This document shows positions 13,347 through 27,042 of a stretch of 64,000 nt of DNA, piece by piece. This DNA is from Latrodectus hesperus (Eukaryota > Arthropoda > Arachnida > Araneae > Theridiidae). The position numbers were made by a program, and so were the translations under genes. Each line of letters starts with the position of its first letter. The first letter of the stretch is position 1. The stretch lies in NCBI GenBank assembly GCA_037975125.1, contig CM075853.1:96249043-96313042 (forward strand), in the 5' to 3' direction. Under the pieces are notes generated by a model that saw nothing but the letters and a program-made list of their open reading frames with translations, did no database searches and had not been told where the DNA came from.

Positions 13347-16139
13347 TTAATGGTTTTCAAGATCATCGAAGCCTTACCAGAGACTCCAAATCATGGCTAT
13401 TACACGCATCCATACGAATACAGATATATCATCAACTGAAAATTATTTCTTATTGGTATGCGAGAACTTCGTAGCATTTCAAAATTCACTCCCATTTCAG
13501 TTATATTCCCCTGTTTTTACTGAGATTGAACCGTCAGCTCAATATTAGCGAAAATTGACTTGTTAAATCGGATAGTGTTTTCCTATCCTTCAGCCTTCAG
13601 TGGTGCACCCAATTGAAGTTAATAATTTTGTGTCTTGCAAGTGTTAAATCTAACTAACAAGATTTATGTCTTTGATTATCGATATAATGAAAGGAATATA
13701 GGAAAAATGTATGTGCTATCCCATGTTTTGCGAATACATGAATTCCATCAGTAGTGAATTTGATCACCCAATACTGAACTGTGTTGTTACATGATATACA
13801 CTGTATACACATGTAGTGTGAGATTATTTGAAGCAGTTTGTTTATATATCTCCAAAGCCATTGATTGTCCAATTAATACAAATTAAATTTCCTTTTTTCC
13901 GTTTCATCTCTCTGTCGTTTTGTGTTTATCTGATACTTATTTCTCGTTTCTAATATATTTTCGATGTCTTAAACCGTGTGCTAAAATCGAATTTCATCTC
14001 TACTTTCGAAAAGCTATCTATCGCTCAGTTACTTAGACACGTTCAAATTTATTTAAATAGTGAAAATGTCTTACCGATTCCCAATAGTAAAACCATACTC
14101 TTCCTAATAGAAGGTTAATTGTTTGATCCTTGTCATTGTTAAGCAACGGGAAATGAGTGTTCCATTTGTGCTTTTTGCATGCACGTTTTTCGAAGTGTAT
14201 GCTTGTTAGCTGTCCATGTTTTTCTTTTTTGCGACATGTGAATAGATCTCTATTCATGAAAAATCCTCCAAAAAGTAAGTGATAGTTGTTCAAATTTCTT
14301 CAGTTGTTAATTATTTGCTTTGTGATTTCAGGTAGACAATTTATCTAGATTATAAATTTTGATAACTTGTCTCTATATAAACAGAATACAACGTAACAGC
14401 TTTCTCATCTCCTTGTTGTGTATATTATTGGTTGTCGACCCTCATACATGATTAACTGCATGCCTGCCTTATTTACACTTGTATTTTATACCAGTTACTA
14501 TTGTACATCAATTCACTTTGTACAAATATTTCTTATAATTATCCTATCCATGAAGTAAGGCTTTTCATACTTACTGGAGAAGTATAAATATTTATGAAAA
14601 GTATTAATTCATTTAATATGAGATTGTTTTATATTGTAGCGTGAATTGATGACTCGTTCTTCATAATAAGATCCGAAGTCGATACCAGTTGTTGCATTTC
14701 TGTTTTCTGTATGCTCATTTTTCAATGTGGGCGCTTAAGAATTTATCCAGTTTTTCTTCTTGACACATGAATACGGTCCACTACTTTTGGAATTCCGTTC
14801 AGATAGCAATATGTAGTTGGTGTACAAATTACTGGTTAGTTTGATTTTTATTACCAGGGGTAGTGGAAGTCCTGCTCCTGGTCGATGTAAAATATATATC
14901 TTGGAAAAATGTCTAAATTAATGGGTAGTGAGTGTGTTATCAAAAATAAATGTGTTTTCTGCTATTCGACAATCCTGTCGACGACAGGATCATGAGAACA
15001 TTATAAGTTATTAAATATTGAATTCGTGCGCGGGAATACATTTACTCGTGTTCCCGTGTATTTCTGATCGGGGGCATATTATTAAAGCCGAAAGTACGTT
15101 TCGCTGCAGTGGGCAAAAATAATAATTTAAAAAAAACATAACTATTTAAAAAAACGTAGGAATTGTGAAATGAAGAATTTTTCCTCACACGAGGCCGTTT
15201 ATATTTTTCTTTACTTCTAGCGGTTGCATATACTGAGCCTGGCTAAGTTAGGGGGCATACGGGGCAGTTGTCCTTTATCTCCCACATCAAAGGGGACCCC
15301 AAATCTAATGTTATTTTATTTTACACTGTCACTCGAATAGAATCGTTTGCCAGGTCGAATGAAAAGTTTGGTGTTGTGAAACAGAGTGAGGCCCCCAATT
15401 AAGCTATATCGAGACTTGTACACATAAATTACAATTTAAAAGGGGTTAAGAACCGTATTCCTCTGTTTTTGAAAAGAGCGCAGTTTCATAAAATGGCATA
15501 AGCAACTTAACAATGATTTTAAATCGGATTTAGTTATGATTTACACTAAATACAAACGTAATAAAAATTTCAAAATAAATATTTTTTAAGCTACACAGCG
15601 TATGTTTTAAGTTAGTGACAGATTTTAATTTTCTAATAAATATTTCATTCCATTTCAGGCTCCTTTTTTTCAATTCAATCCCGGATAAAAACTTCGACGT
15701 GCTGACAGAATAAGGATTTTATTTATATAGATGAATGCGATTTTTTTATTTTTATGTTAAACCGATACTTTTCATATATTTACTGTCCAGAAACCATTTT
15801 AAGTTCAAGGCTAATGTGACATGTCATGTGGTTTTATTTAATATGTATATTACGCGTAACATTAACGTATGATATTTTGGTGTAAATAATTAGTTGTCAA
15901 TGCTGAAATGAATTTAATGCTAATTAATGTGTGTTGTTGAAATATATATGCATTAATTTTTATGAGAACATAAAGTTTTGATATCCTTTGCAAGTAGGTA
16001 GAGCCTAATGGCTTCCCATAATAATCTTGAGTCAAGCATTGTTACATGAAGACTTTTTCATCTTAGAATATCTTCTGGAATTTTTTTTTACAATGATGCG
16101 AGCTATTTGCGTATATTAAAATAGAAAACACGGAAGTTT
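13347..16139. other. Non-coding stretch with a diverged internal direct repeat
   Basis: No intact gene. A ~90-base segment near 14150-14240 resembles one near 14700-14790: both contain a TTTTTGCATGC- or TTCTGTATGC-like start and a later TTTTTCTT..GACAnnTGAATA. Minus-strand frames at 13872-13654 and 14293-14033 carry weak CxxC-like patterns that could be decayed transposon coding, but I cannot identify them. A short palindrome TCCTGTCGACGACAGGA lies near 14970-14990. Confidence 0.35.
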
Positions 16140-16300
16140 CCAGGAAAGCACCTCGAAAAATATGGATATAATTGCAGTTTCTCTCTATTTTCCAGTATTC
16201 AGTAGAGGCTAGTATCGAACCTCTAACTTTTCTTCCTTAATAATGTGATCTCACTACCTATCATTACTGACTATGATACCGCGTAGTTGACATTCTTTTT
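16140..16300 (-). repeat. tRNA-derived SINE-like fragment
   Basis: On the minus strand, a box-A-like stretch around 16271-16250 precedes a box-B-like GAGGTTCGATAC (16222-16211), the arrangement of a pol III promoter in a tRNA-like head. No duplication was found, so the ends are approximate. Confidence 0.4.
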
Positions 16301-17271
16301 CTTTGAATTCCACTGCTCATTATTGCTTTTCGGAATAGATTTTTTTAAAATATCGGATCATGTTTGTGCAGGGAAAACCAAAAATCTTCCAAACCATCCA
16401 CGTCGGCCAATGAGTATTGTAGACAGCGTAAATGCAACATTTATTTCCTGAACTTTAATAGTGGTTGAAGTTGAATGCTAAATTTTGTGTTCCTTTAAAA
16501 ATTGCTTCTCACGTGTCGAAGTTGAGACAGCGATTGGTGGAAGAATAAATTTTTTATGAGTTTTGACCCAATCAGAAAGATAAACGTGCTGAGATTATCT
16601 ATACATGTTAAGTACTAGTAGGATATATTAAATTCTGCTTAATGTTATTGTTTTTAATTCTACGAAAACATTTTGTAAAGTTTTTAATGGGCTTTATACC
16701 AATAAATTTTTTTATAGTGGTACGTTTCAGTTTTATTGTGTAAAATAACATTTTCAGTTTCATTGTGTAAAAATGTCCACAAAATATTATTTTAAATAAA
16801 ACTAAACATTTTGCTTTCAAACAACGATGCATTTTTTTCATATAAATTCAAGATTTTTATTAACTTATGCAAATGTATTAATTTTATAGCTAATTAAATA
16901 TTACAGAAATAAATACATTCCCATTGAATGAGCATTTAATATGAAATAATTTTTGCTTCAATACACGCTAACAAATGGTTACTCACTTAATACTTCTGAT
17001 TAATATTTGAAGGTAAATAGGAAAGTAATATTATATTTAAATCTGTGCAAAAGTTAAACATAACGCATCTGTAATAAATATTGCATTTGTAGAATTGCAT
17101 ATACATTTGGCTTATTAATTTATGATAAATTTGAAATTCTTTAGTGCTCTCATTGCTTCATTGACAATGATATTATCTTACATTATGATTTATTTTGCAT
17201 ACTGAATCCACATTTTAATCTTAAAATAAAACTAATGTCTTATATTTATGCAATGATATTTTATTCCACAG
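16301..17271. other. Non-coding AT-rich stretch; no exon 1 for the pseudogene copy found
   Basis: I looked here and further upstream for the short first exon that lies 1.4-1.9 kb before exon 2 in the other family copies, and found no match to its conserved RWILRKW-coding sequence. Confidence 0.45.
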
Positions 17272-17482
17272 GGTTCATCGCTAGTGGGGCCAAAAAAGTG
17301 GGTGGAGAGCAAAAGGGATAACTTTTCGGTTTACGCGTTATGACGCGGATGAGGAGCTTGGTGGGTGATTATACCTTGGAGGAGGTTGTCGAACATATTG
17401 AAGAATACAAAAAACAGGAGTGTATGTTCGACTGCCCTGGAAAAGTAGCAAAAGCTAAAAGCCCTCCTCCTCCACCATTATT
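17272..17482 (+). pseudogene. Copy 1 of tandem Trp-rich small-protein family: exon-2 pseudogene
   Basis: Clearly homologous to exon 2 of the three downstream copies (GTGGGTGGAGAGC, GAGGAGGTTGTCGAACATAT, TATGTTCGACTGCCCTGGAAAAG and a proline-rich end), preceded by an intact-looking acceptor (CCACAG). It is broken: a TAG replaces the conserved Gln codon soon after the acceptor; about 8 bases are missing in the AKKAEKW region; one extra base occurs in the EELVGN region (GCTTGG for GCTGG); and further length changes occur in the poly-A region. The stop at the equivalent position is also altered (CATTA for CATAA). Downstream, GGTTCATGTGACATGAAC resembles the 3' flank of the other copies. No exon 1 was found. 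Likely a relic from an early duplication. Confidence 0.85.
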
Positions 17483-17539
17483 TTTTTTTAACAAAGCTCC
17501 TTTAGGTTCATGTGACATGAACATATTGCACCATCTAAT

Positions 17540-18417
17540 ATTCTTATGAATTATCGATGACGTAAGAAAAAAAAAACTGTGTGATAGTAAAGTGCACAAA
17601 GTGATTTTACCAAGAAAAATTCTCTAATTTGAATACAGGTTTATGAGAATGAAACTTATCTTGTGAATTTTCACCTAACACTGACTTATCAGAATCTGTA
17701 GACTATTCATAGTAAACACCCTGATTTCTTAAACACTAGTGTAATGAAATAAATTATAAAATCCAAAAAGTACTTATGCTTTTTATGTGATATACGAAAT
17801 AATATATCCATAATGTTTATAGTCGATTTAAAAAAACATTTAGTAAAGTAACTTTTAATTTATATTCTAATTCAATTCATATTGTAATAGTAAAAATTTT
17901 TTAATTTTATTAGAAAAATGATCAAGATAAAGATAAATTCATTATCTGTACTTGTTTAAGTATTATAATAAGTATATTACTTAAATAAGTACACATTAAT
18001 GAAACCACTATTTTATCATAAGTAAGTCTAATATTTCTCTGTTTCATTTAATAGATTTATATATAATAGTTTTCTTATGTTTATATAAACTTTATTACTC
18101 AAATTTAATAAGTTATAAAACTCAGTAGTATTGAATTTTATTACTCAAGTCACCTTTTATACAGTTAATTTTTAAGATTAAATCAAACAGAGTCAGTAGT
18201 GCATAAGCACACATTATTAATGACACGAGACAATACAAAAAAATCCCCATTTACAAAACAAATAATTACATAAAAGATAATTTCAACATAGACACATTCT
18301 AATTTGCGTGTATATCATTAAATAAGACATCTTATCAGTAAATACGAACATGTCTCTAGATATTGTGCATTTCAATCATGGTGACCTATAATGTTTCCTA
18401 GAGTGTTACCCGAAAAA
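17540..18417. other. Non-coding AT-rich stretch
   Basis: Nothing recognised beyond weak 3'-flank similarity to the other family copies in its first bases. Confidence 0.45.
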
Positions 18418-18496
18418 CGCGCCCTTATATCCTTCATTTGTAACTGCCTCGTGTATCCTACACGAGGCAGTTACAAATGAAGGATATAAGGGCGCG
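18418..18496. repeat. Perfect 38-bp inverted repeat with 3-nt loop
   Basis: The left arm (18418-18455) and right arm (18459-18496) are exact reverse complements around the loop TCC. The arms are GC-richer than the flanks (GCGCCC, ACTGCCTCGTGTA). The absence of any mismatch implies a young foldback element, gene conversion, or an assembly/sequencing foldback. Confidence 0.95.
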
Positions 18497-21327
18497 CATC
18501 ATGGCAAGGAATTTAAAATGAGCGTATGTCTTAATCTCTCGAAGAATTGAGGATTGCAGCGAACAGCTTTCAGAATCGACTATCAAAATGGCAGAAGAAT
18601 GTTTGGAAGTATTGAAAAATATAATTAAACTAGGATTATAATTCTTAAATAATAGATTTATTAAATCAAACTAGGATAGTTTCATAAGTAAGTGATAAAA
18701 ACAGAGCATATTACTCAATAACTTAAATTATTTTTGAAACTTAATTAATAGTAAAACTAAAATATCTCCTTTAATTTTTTGCATAAGTAAATATCTGGCA
18801 AATTATATTTGATATAATTGCATCAAGTTCTTATACGTATAGTTGCAATTAAAACAATTTTATTCAACTAAATTTATCATTTGGCTTATATATTCTGATT
18901 TAATAATATTTTGTACCATATTTTGATTTGTACAAAACGGATTCATTTAATTTTAGAAAAAAAAAACAATTATATCAATCCAAAAATTATTTCAATCATT
19001 AATTTATAAACGAACCCCATGTATGCAAAAATAAGCAAATATTTAATCCACACCATTATAATTACGTAAGATTTTTAACTGCTCCTCTCTTTTTATTAGG
19101 AGTAAAAAAATTAAAATAAATTTATAAGCAATTTTTTTAATTAAAAATATAAAGTAGGGAGTACCTATTTCTCTAAAATAGAAATGTTAAATGATACAAT
19201 GAATAAAAACATTTTAATGTGTGAGAATTCAAGATTTGAAATGATAGGAAATATTTTTAAGAACTAAACAAATTTTAAATTTTTATTCAGCTTCTCAACG
19301 AAAGCTTACCCGCTTAGAAATAATTATAGTATCTATCAAAAATGTTCAATTATTAATAATTAATACTACATTATAAGTATGTTCCTCTTGGACGAATCAA
19401 AATGAAAAGATGATTTGTAATATAAATAATTAGAAAATATTGATTCTCCTTTAATTTATTAAACAATATCAGTGTTTAATTGGCACATGATGGTATGAAT
19501 TTGTAATCCTGAGTAAAATCAACCGACATTGTGAAACTCACTAAAAGGCCAAGTAGTACTTAGAAATATTTATGTTCAGGAATTAAATTCATTGTGATAT
19601 AAAATGAAATCGAAAACCAGAACTATTTTTATCATGATTTCTTTAATTTGTATTTTCTTTTTTCCTAAATGAAAAATTTTGAATGCTGTCAAAATTAACA
19701 TTTATTAACATAATATTAGATTCGAAGCATGCAGTATATAATATAAAAGCATATTTTCAGTTTGCGCAAACTCGTGATTGGTGCATTTTTTTCCAATAGT
19801 GATTTGGTGATTAAGCTATTTTCAAATAGTGATTTGGTATGAAAGTAAATATTGAAGATAAGGTTTCTTTCATTCTAGCAGCTCATGATATGACAAATGA
19901 AATGAATATTAAATTATACAAATGGAATAAAACAGCTCAAATTAATTTAAATTGGTCGTCTCATATCCTTAAAATCAAGCAAGATGATGTTCCACAAAAT
20001 GTAAATTTTAACTCTTTTAGATAAAGCTGCATTTTCAAAACTTCAGGTTGAAGGTCTCTTTTTTTATTATTATGGATATTGTTATTGCCAAGGACAAAAC
20101 AATCCTAAATGAGAGAAATTATGAAAGTGAGTTAGCACAATCCAGTGTTATTTTCGATGTCAAGGCTTGAAAAGTACCAACATCCTAATTAATTATAAAA
20201 TTACCAATCTTCTCTAGAAGGGAAAATTAATTAGAATTTTACTATGCTTAAAGAAAATGAAATCGTTTTTTAATATAGTAGCTCTTTAACATCGTAATCC
20301 CTAAATTCACACTTTAAATTATCCGTAGAAAGTAAAATACATGTAAAAAGATGACAGAATCGCATCCTGTACTTTTTGTGAGACTTGAAACAGTAGAATG
20401 ATAATTATTCCTAAACATAACCCATCAATGTAGGCGGTGAAAAGAACATCTACCAAGAACTTACAAATCACTTAGTTTATAGATACTTTATATTTTTTCC
20501 GTAATTTCTTCAATATAATATAAACATGGCAAGCCCTTTATCAGCAAAAATAAGCAAATTACAAATCCTTTGTAAAGAATGTTAACACGATACTTGAGTG
20601 GCCCGTAAGCATAGAAAACTTGATATCAAAGAACAATTTTTAAATTTTACTAGTGAGTATAACCTAAAATTAAAATTTATTTCTTAATAATTTTCTTTAT
20701 CAATAAAAAAACATCAGAATTTTTTAAAAAAATGAAAAATTCGAAAAATAACTAAAAATTAGCAAACCAGTATTTTTAGGTAAAAAAAAAAAGATTTTTG
20801 TTAATATTATTGTAGATAGCAGTGGATCATTTTAAAAGTTGGAATCTGTGTTTCACAAAAAATGTATTTTCTGATACAAAATGAGTTCCTATTAAGTCTC
20901 CAAGCTAAAAAAATGTTCTAACAAAAAGTATCTTTCTGGAAAGTTGTTGGAAAAATACTTGAAATTCCTTGAATTTTTTGAAAGTTTATAAGAAAACTAA
21001 ATATAGATTAATTATTACTTTGCTTCATTTGATAGTCGAAATATATACATTTAATAGCCTTTATTTCATTTGATAACTGAAATAAGTAATATAATTAATG
21101 ATTTTAAATTAGTATTTTTTATTTTTCAAGGTATAACAGAAAAATTATTGAAGTCAGGATTAATATTTAAAGTTGACAAATTAGTCTTGTATATTCCATA
21201 AGTTCTAATAAATTCAATAGTATTAATATTTTTGACAATATACTTAGATTAAATATATTAATCTAAACATATTTAACATTCTTAAATTAACTGCAATAAA
21301 TATTTATGTTGATCTATAAAACTGCTG

Positions 21328-21328
<1 letters not shown>
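18497..21328. other. Non-coding AT-rich stretch
   Basis: No gene recognised. A 61-codon open frame at 19839-20024 follows a direct repeat of AATAGTGATTTGGT (19796 and 19825) but has no identifiable motif. Confidence 0.45.

Positions 21329-21409
<81 letters not shown>
21329..21409. repeat. (TA)n microsatellite
   Basis: Uninterrupted TA repeat of about 80 bases. Confidence 0.98.
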
Positions 21410-22880
<1,471 letters not shown>

Positions 22881-23256
22881 AATAAAATTTAATTTTAATT
22901 TCTTTATCATTATAAAGTTTTCATAAATTTTTTATTAACATTTTCAGAAATTTCTTAAAAATTGCTTAGTAAGTTTCAAGAAAACAGTTATTACAAAAAA
23001 ATTAAGCTCCTTCTCTATTATGTAAATTTAAAATTTGAGAGAGTCAGTCAAATTATTTTTTTATAAATTTTTTTAATTTTCCCAAATTTTAGAAATTTTC
23101 ACTAAATTGACTTAAATTTTTATTCAGTAATTCAGTAATTTTTAAAGCATTTTGTGTATTTGAAGTTTATTTTATTTGTATTGAATATCATATGTATATA
23201 TACATATATGAATATACATTGAAATTAGTATGTATTTATATATGTACAAATATTTA

Positions 23257-23436
<180 letters not shown>

Positions 23437-23518
23437 AATATATATTACAAAGCCAAGATATAGAATGTCTCATATTTTACTCATATGTTATGGCGTTATA
23501 AACTTAATGAAAACGAAC

Positions 23519-23964
23519 GATGTATATGTGGTGATGATGGGACTAATCCCCATCTGGTCTAGTGGAACTAGACCAGATCCATGAGATCATAGACAACCAA
23601 AAAGTCCAAAAGCAGATGTGGACTTTTCACAGCATCCTCACGAGAAAACCCCAAGCACTTCAAGATGTGTTGCGGGCAAAACGGAGCATTGTCGCACTTG
23701 GGGCTTGTTGGGTATTTTCTTTCACCGTCCTCAAAGATCATACACTTCAAGTGGCCAGTAGAAAGTCGAGACAGTGTCGTCTGATGTACTTTGGAGCCCT
23801 TAAATGTTGTGGCGGCTCCAGGATGTCTTTGGAAGTACCAAGGATGAGCAGGAGAGTCAGCCCAGGTTTCAGAAGTAAGTTGTTTAGTAATGGAAGAGAT
23901 CTCTGTGTGTTAATGCCATGCGATCTTCCGGGTTCAAAGGATTCATGAGTCATGATGTATATGT
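23519..23964 (-). mobile_element. Non-LTR retrotransposon 3' end with RNase H remnant and TSD
   Basis: An 11-base duplication GATGTATATGT (23519-23529 and 23954-23964) brackets a minus-strand insert. Its coding part reads HQTTLSRLSTGHLKCM, then CPQHILKCLGFSRED and LLLDFLVVYDLMDLV before a stop at 23570-23568. This is the style of an RNase H/C-terminal region of arthropod non-LTR retrotransposons. The upstream portion is out of frame. Directly after the stop comes a 12-bp stem hairpin (arms 23552-23563 and 23567-23578, loop GGA), and the element ends with a short CATCATCACC-type tail instead of poly(A). The copy is 5'-truncated and dead. Confidence 0.8.
23568..23750 (-). pseudogene. LINE C-terminal coding fragment (RNase H-like region)
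   Basis: Sixty codons with KCDNAPFCPQHILKCLGF and DLMDLV at the end. Open sequence continues upstream in the same frame (RLSTGHLK) without a start, so this is the tail of a longer polyprotein rather than a separate gene. Confidence 0.7.
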
Positions 23965-24296
23965 AAGAGTGTACAATATGTTTGCCTTATTCTGATTTGA
24001 AGGTTTATGCTCATATAATATGAACAGTGATGTATCCTTACTTACTGATTCCAAATTCAATTGATAATTACGAGACACCTATCAACATTTGCAATAATAT
24101 AGTAGGAAAGTAAAGCCACCATCCTTTTCAGTGAATTTGCGTGCAAAATGTGTTAGTTGAAATTCTTCTTATTCGAGATATTGCATGATAGTCACACAAA
24201 TTCTGATTTGTATATGTGACTGCCAAATAAGTTTGCTGCTTGCAGTCTTCCATTTTGTATATAATGTAGAAGGAAGGGATTATTCATACTAACTGT

Positions 24297-24600
24297 GTAG
24301 AGTTGCACCCGCTTACTGCTGTACTTAGTTCTGAGTTGAAGATCTATCAGTTAATGGATGCAACCGGGTCGGAGTCTCTTAATTTTCGGGGTAGTAGACC
24401 AAGCAAAAGGCTTGACCTACTACCCCGAAATGTATCATTTTACTTGGAGGGTATTGTGATCTCGACCTATTTAACATAACCCGCTTTTGTTGAAAACGAT
24501 GGATCTTCGGTTAACCGGGACTCGAATTCACTAACTTCCGATAGTGTGACTCTATGTAGTGAGTACTCACTATCGGAAGGTAGTGAGCTCGAAATATTAT
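24297..24600 (+). repeat. Dispersed repeat with two large hairpins
   Basis: The first part (about 24303-24475) is similar to the reverse complement of 35262-35465. Shared stretches include CTGAGTTGA, a GAAGCAACCGG-like block, GGAGTCT, ACCAAGCA and TATCATTT-ACTTGGAGG, so this is a dispersed family. It carries a hairpin with 14-bp perfect arms (24384-24397 and 24417-24430) and an inner CAAGC/GCTTG stem. A second hairpin pairs 24523-24546 with 24568-24591 at 21 of 24 positions. On the minus strand a box-B-like ATTCGAGTCCC occurs near 24530-24520, so a SINE origin is possible. Confidence 0.6.
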
Positions 24601-24608
24601 ATGGAAGT

Positions 24609-24942
24609 ATGTAGTACTTCCAGCCGACCGATGACTGAGCGGTTAGCGTTCCTGACTCTTGAGCTTAGGTCTCGGGTTCGAATCCCGGTTCGGGAATGGA
24701 TGTTACTTTCTTTCTCTGCTTTCTCTGTGTTTCTCTGCCCTTTCTTCTGTGATGATGTATGAATGAGACCCACCCTATAAACGGGTTTGTGGTGGAATGG
24801 CACGGGCAACGCCACTCGCCTCCGTCACTTAGTTCACAGGTGCCCGCTGGGTAACGATAAAATAAGAAGCAGTTTCTGGCTTTGTTGCGGCATAGGGTTC
24901 ATCACCCAAGTGCCTGCCGTTGGGGAAAAATGTAGTACTTCC
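24609..24942 (+). mobile_element. tRNA-derived SINE with 13-bp TSD
   Basis: A 308-bp insert (24622-24929) lies between two copies of ATGTAGTACTTCC (24609-24621, 24930-24942). The head has a good box A (TGACTGAGCGGTTAGCG) and box B (GGGTTCGAATCCCGG), giving a tRNA-like 5' region with an internal pol III promoter. The body is shared with the minus-strand element at 42881-43160 (CCCGGTTCGGG, ATGGATGT.ACTTTCT, TATGAATGAGA, CCCTATAAAC), so it is a family. The 3' end is a short A-run. SINEs are non-autonomous and rely on a LINE's reverse transcriptase. Confidence 0.92.
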
Positions 24943-26734
24943 ATATAATTTTTTATATATAGTTTGAAACGGAATATCGTATCTGCATAAATTAAGTTTA
25001 AATGTAGAGTTATTTTGACTCATATTTCTGTCATAGACAGACTATTCTTTTTTACAATATTTTTATAAATACTTCATGGATGAAAAGAGATAAGAATATC
25101 ATATATAATAAATAAATAATTTTTTTAAAATCTTACTCAGAGCGTCATTTTAAAACAAAACAAAAGCCTATTTTGTTTAAATAAAACAAGTTGCTCTAAT
25201 CACAGAGATTTAGCAGAATCTGAGTGAATTCCTTGGGATTTAAAGGATCTGTCGCAATAATACATTTAAAATAAGATCTATATTGTAAGCGCGTAATTTT
25301 AAAATTGAATGTCATCATGCTTTTGCACACATGTTGAATGCAACTGTCGGCTTTTATAGGTGATTCAGCACAAATTAAAACTGATGAAATCCTCTGAATC
25401 TTAAGCATTACAACGATTCTCTCTAGGCAACCAATCAGAAGTAGTTTTGTTCTCTCTTGTTATGTAAAATGCCTTATTTTATTCACTATTTGCCTTATTA
25501 TGCAGAAAGTTAGGTACTTAGCAATTTCAAATCAACAGATAAAATTATTATATCAATGAATCGAACGAAAACATCATATTAATTGAAATCGACATCTCGC
25601 ACAGTTACAGTTTGTGTTTTCAAAATCTTGTTTGTATGTGAAATTAAAAACGGAAAATTTTGAAATAATAAAACATATAAGGATTGAATGAGAAATTAAT
25701 CATAGCGAATTTAATCATAACCTGATGTTTCTTTGTGGTATGATAACAACAATTATTCAAAATTATTTCCTATTCAGAGTCACCAGGAAGAAAATGATGT
25801 ATTTTGTTTGTTCCAAATTGTTTTGTAGTCTTATGTAAAATTGTGCTAGCACTACAGGTCTAAAGATATTAATGACAAAAATAACTATTTTCAGTTTAAT
25901 CTTTAAATATCAGTAGACCGGAAATTTATGGATATATGTAGAACCGATTTCAGGAATACTAACATCAGTTTTTTTATGAATATCCAGAGAATTCTAAGAG
26001 TTTTCGTTCTAATGCTTAACTGGCTTATATCTCTTAGTATTTTTTTTGAGAACTAGGAATTAAAATCATTCATTGTGAAATTACGAATTATCATTATTTT
26101 ACTAATAACGGAAATTCAAGTTTCACGTAAACTGCTTTATAGCGGCAAACAGAAAATTGAGTAATCCCAGAGCGAAAAAAATGCAAAGCATTCCAATTAA
26201 AAAATTGTCTTCGCGAATGGTTTTCTCTGACTATTTGGTGAATATTTAAGTCAAGATGCCAAATCTAAAAGTTTCACCTGGCACATTTACACCGGAAGTG
26301 TCCAACCGCTGTCGGAACAAGATTAGTTGAAACAGAAAGTAATAAGGAAGTAAATTATTTGATGCAGGAAGTAAGATGAGTTAAAATCGGAAATCACTGA
26401 CGCAGCAAAGTGACGATGTTAGTGTGTGTTTGCGCGCTCAAATCTTTAACCTAAATTTTTTAGATACAACCTGGTATAGAGTATAATACTGTATTTGTTA
26501 TCTTAATAACACTTATCAAGTTGTGGTGTTCAGCGAAAATCAACCAACTATTTAATTCTCTTCTTGAAGAATGCTTATAAAAAGTTTTTAAACGCTACGG
26601 TCACTTTAAATAAATTCTTAGCTGTAATATTTAATCAATTGACTTAAATGACGTCAAAAACTAGTTGGAAAGGGAAATTCAGAATGTCTTCGAGACAAAA
26701 ATAAAGAGAATTCAAAACTTTACTGTCGATAGAG
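24943..26734. other. Non-coding AT-rich stretch
   Basis: No gene or element recognised. Short frames here lack motifs. Confidence 0.5.
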
Positions 26735-27042
26735 GATGCAATTATATAAAAAACTAAACTCCATAGCACGACAGCCCATGCAGGCCAAGGCCTACAGTGC
26801 CCATAATTGTTTTCATGACCGAGGGCCCTGGGGTGCGAAGCATATGTCCCAGTTAGGTGGTTAGCCTAACGTGAGACCCCCAGAGTTTAGTTCCCAAGCG
26901 TGCTTGGTACTCAGTTTATCGACACACTAAAGGGATGAAAGGCTGAGTCAACCTTGCCCAGACTGAGGATCGAACCTTGGACCTGTGTCAAGGGAGCGTG
27001 AAACGCTGCCACTAAGCCACCGGGCTTCGATGCAATTATATA
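26735..27042 (-). mobile_element. tRNA-derived SINE, second family, with 14-bp TSD
   Basis: GATGCAATTATATA occurs at 26735-26748 and 27029-27042 around a ~280-bp minus-strand insert. Read on that strand, it begins GCCCGGTGGCTTAGTGGCAG, which contains box A, and has box B GGTTCGATCCT shortly after. It continues into a body unlike the 24.6-kb SINE (GGGGGTCTCACGTTAGGC, CCCCAGGGCCC). It is thus a different tRNA-derived SINE family, more GC-rich than its surroundings. Confidence 0.9.

Noticed and set aside
13654..14293. Possible Penelope-like or GIY-YIG coding remnant on the minus strand
   Set aside because: Only a weak CxxC-like pattern across short frames, not enough to name a family.
19839..20024. 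61-codon open frame
   Set aside because: No motif, no homologue in the window, ordinary length for chance in this composition.
24640..24700. Possible functional tRNA gene
   Set aside because: Good A and B boxes, but it is the head of a TSD-flanked SINE with a long non-tRNA body.
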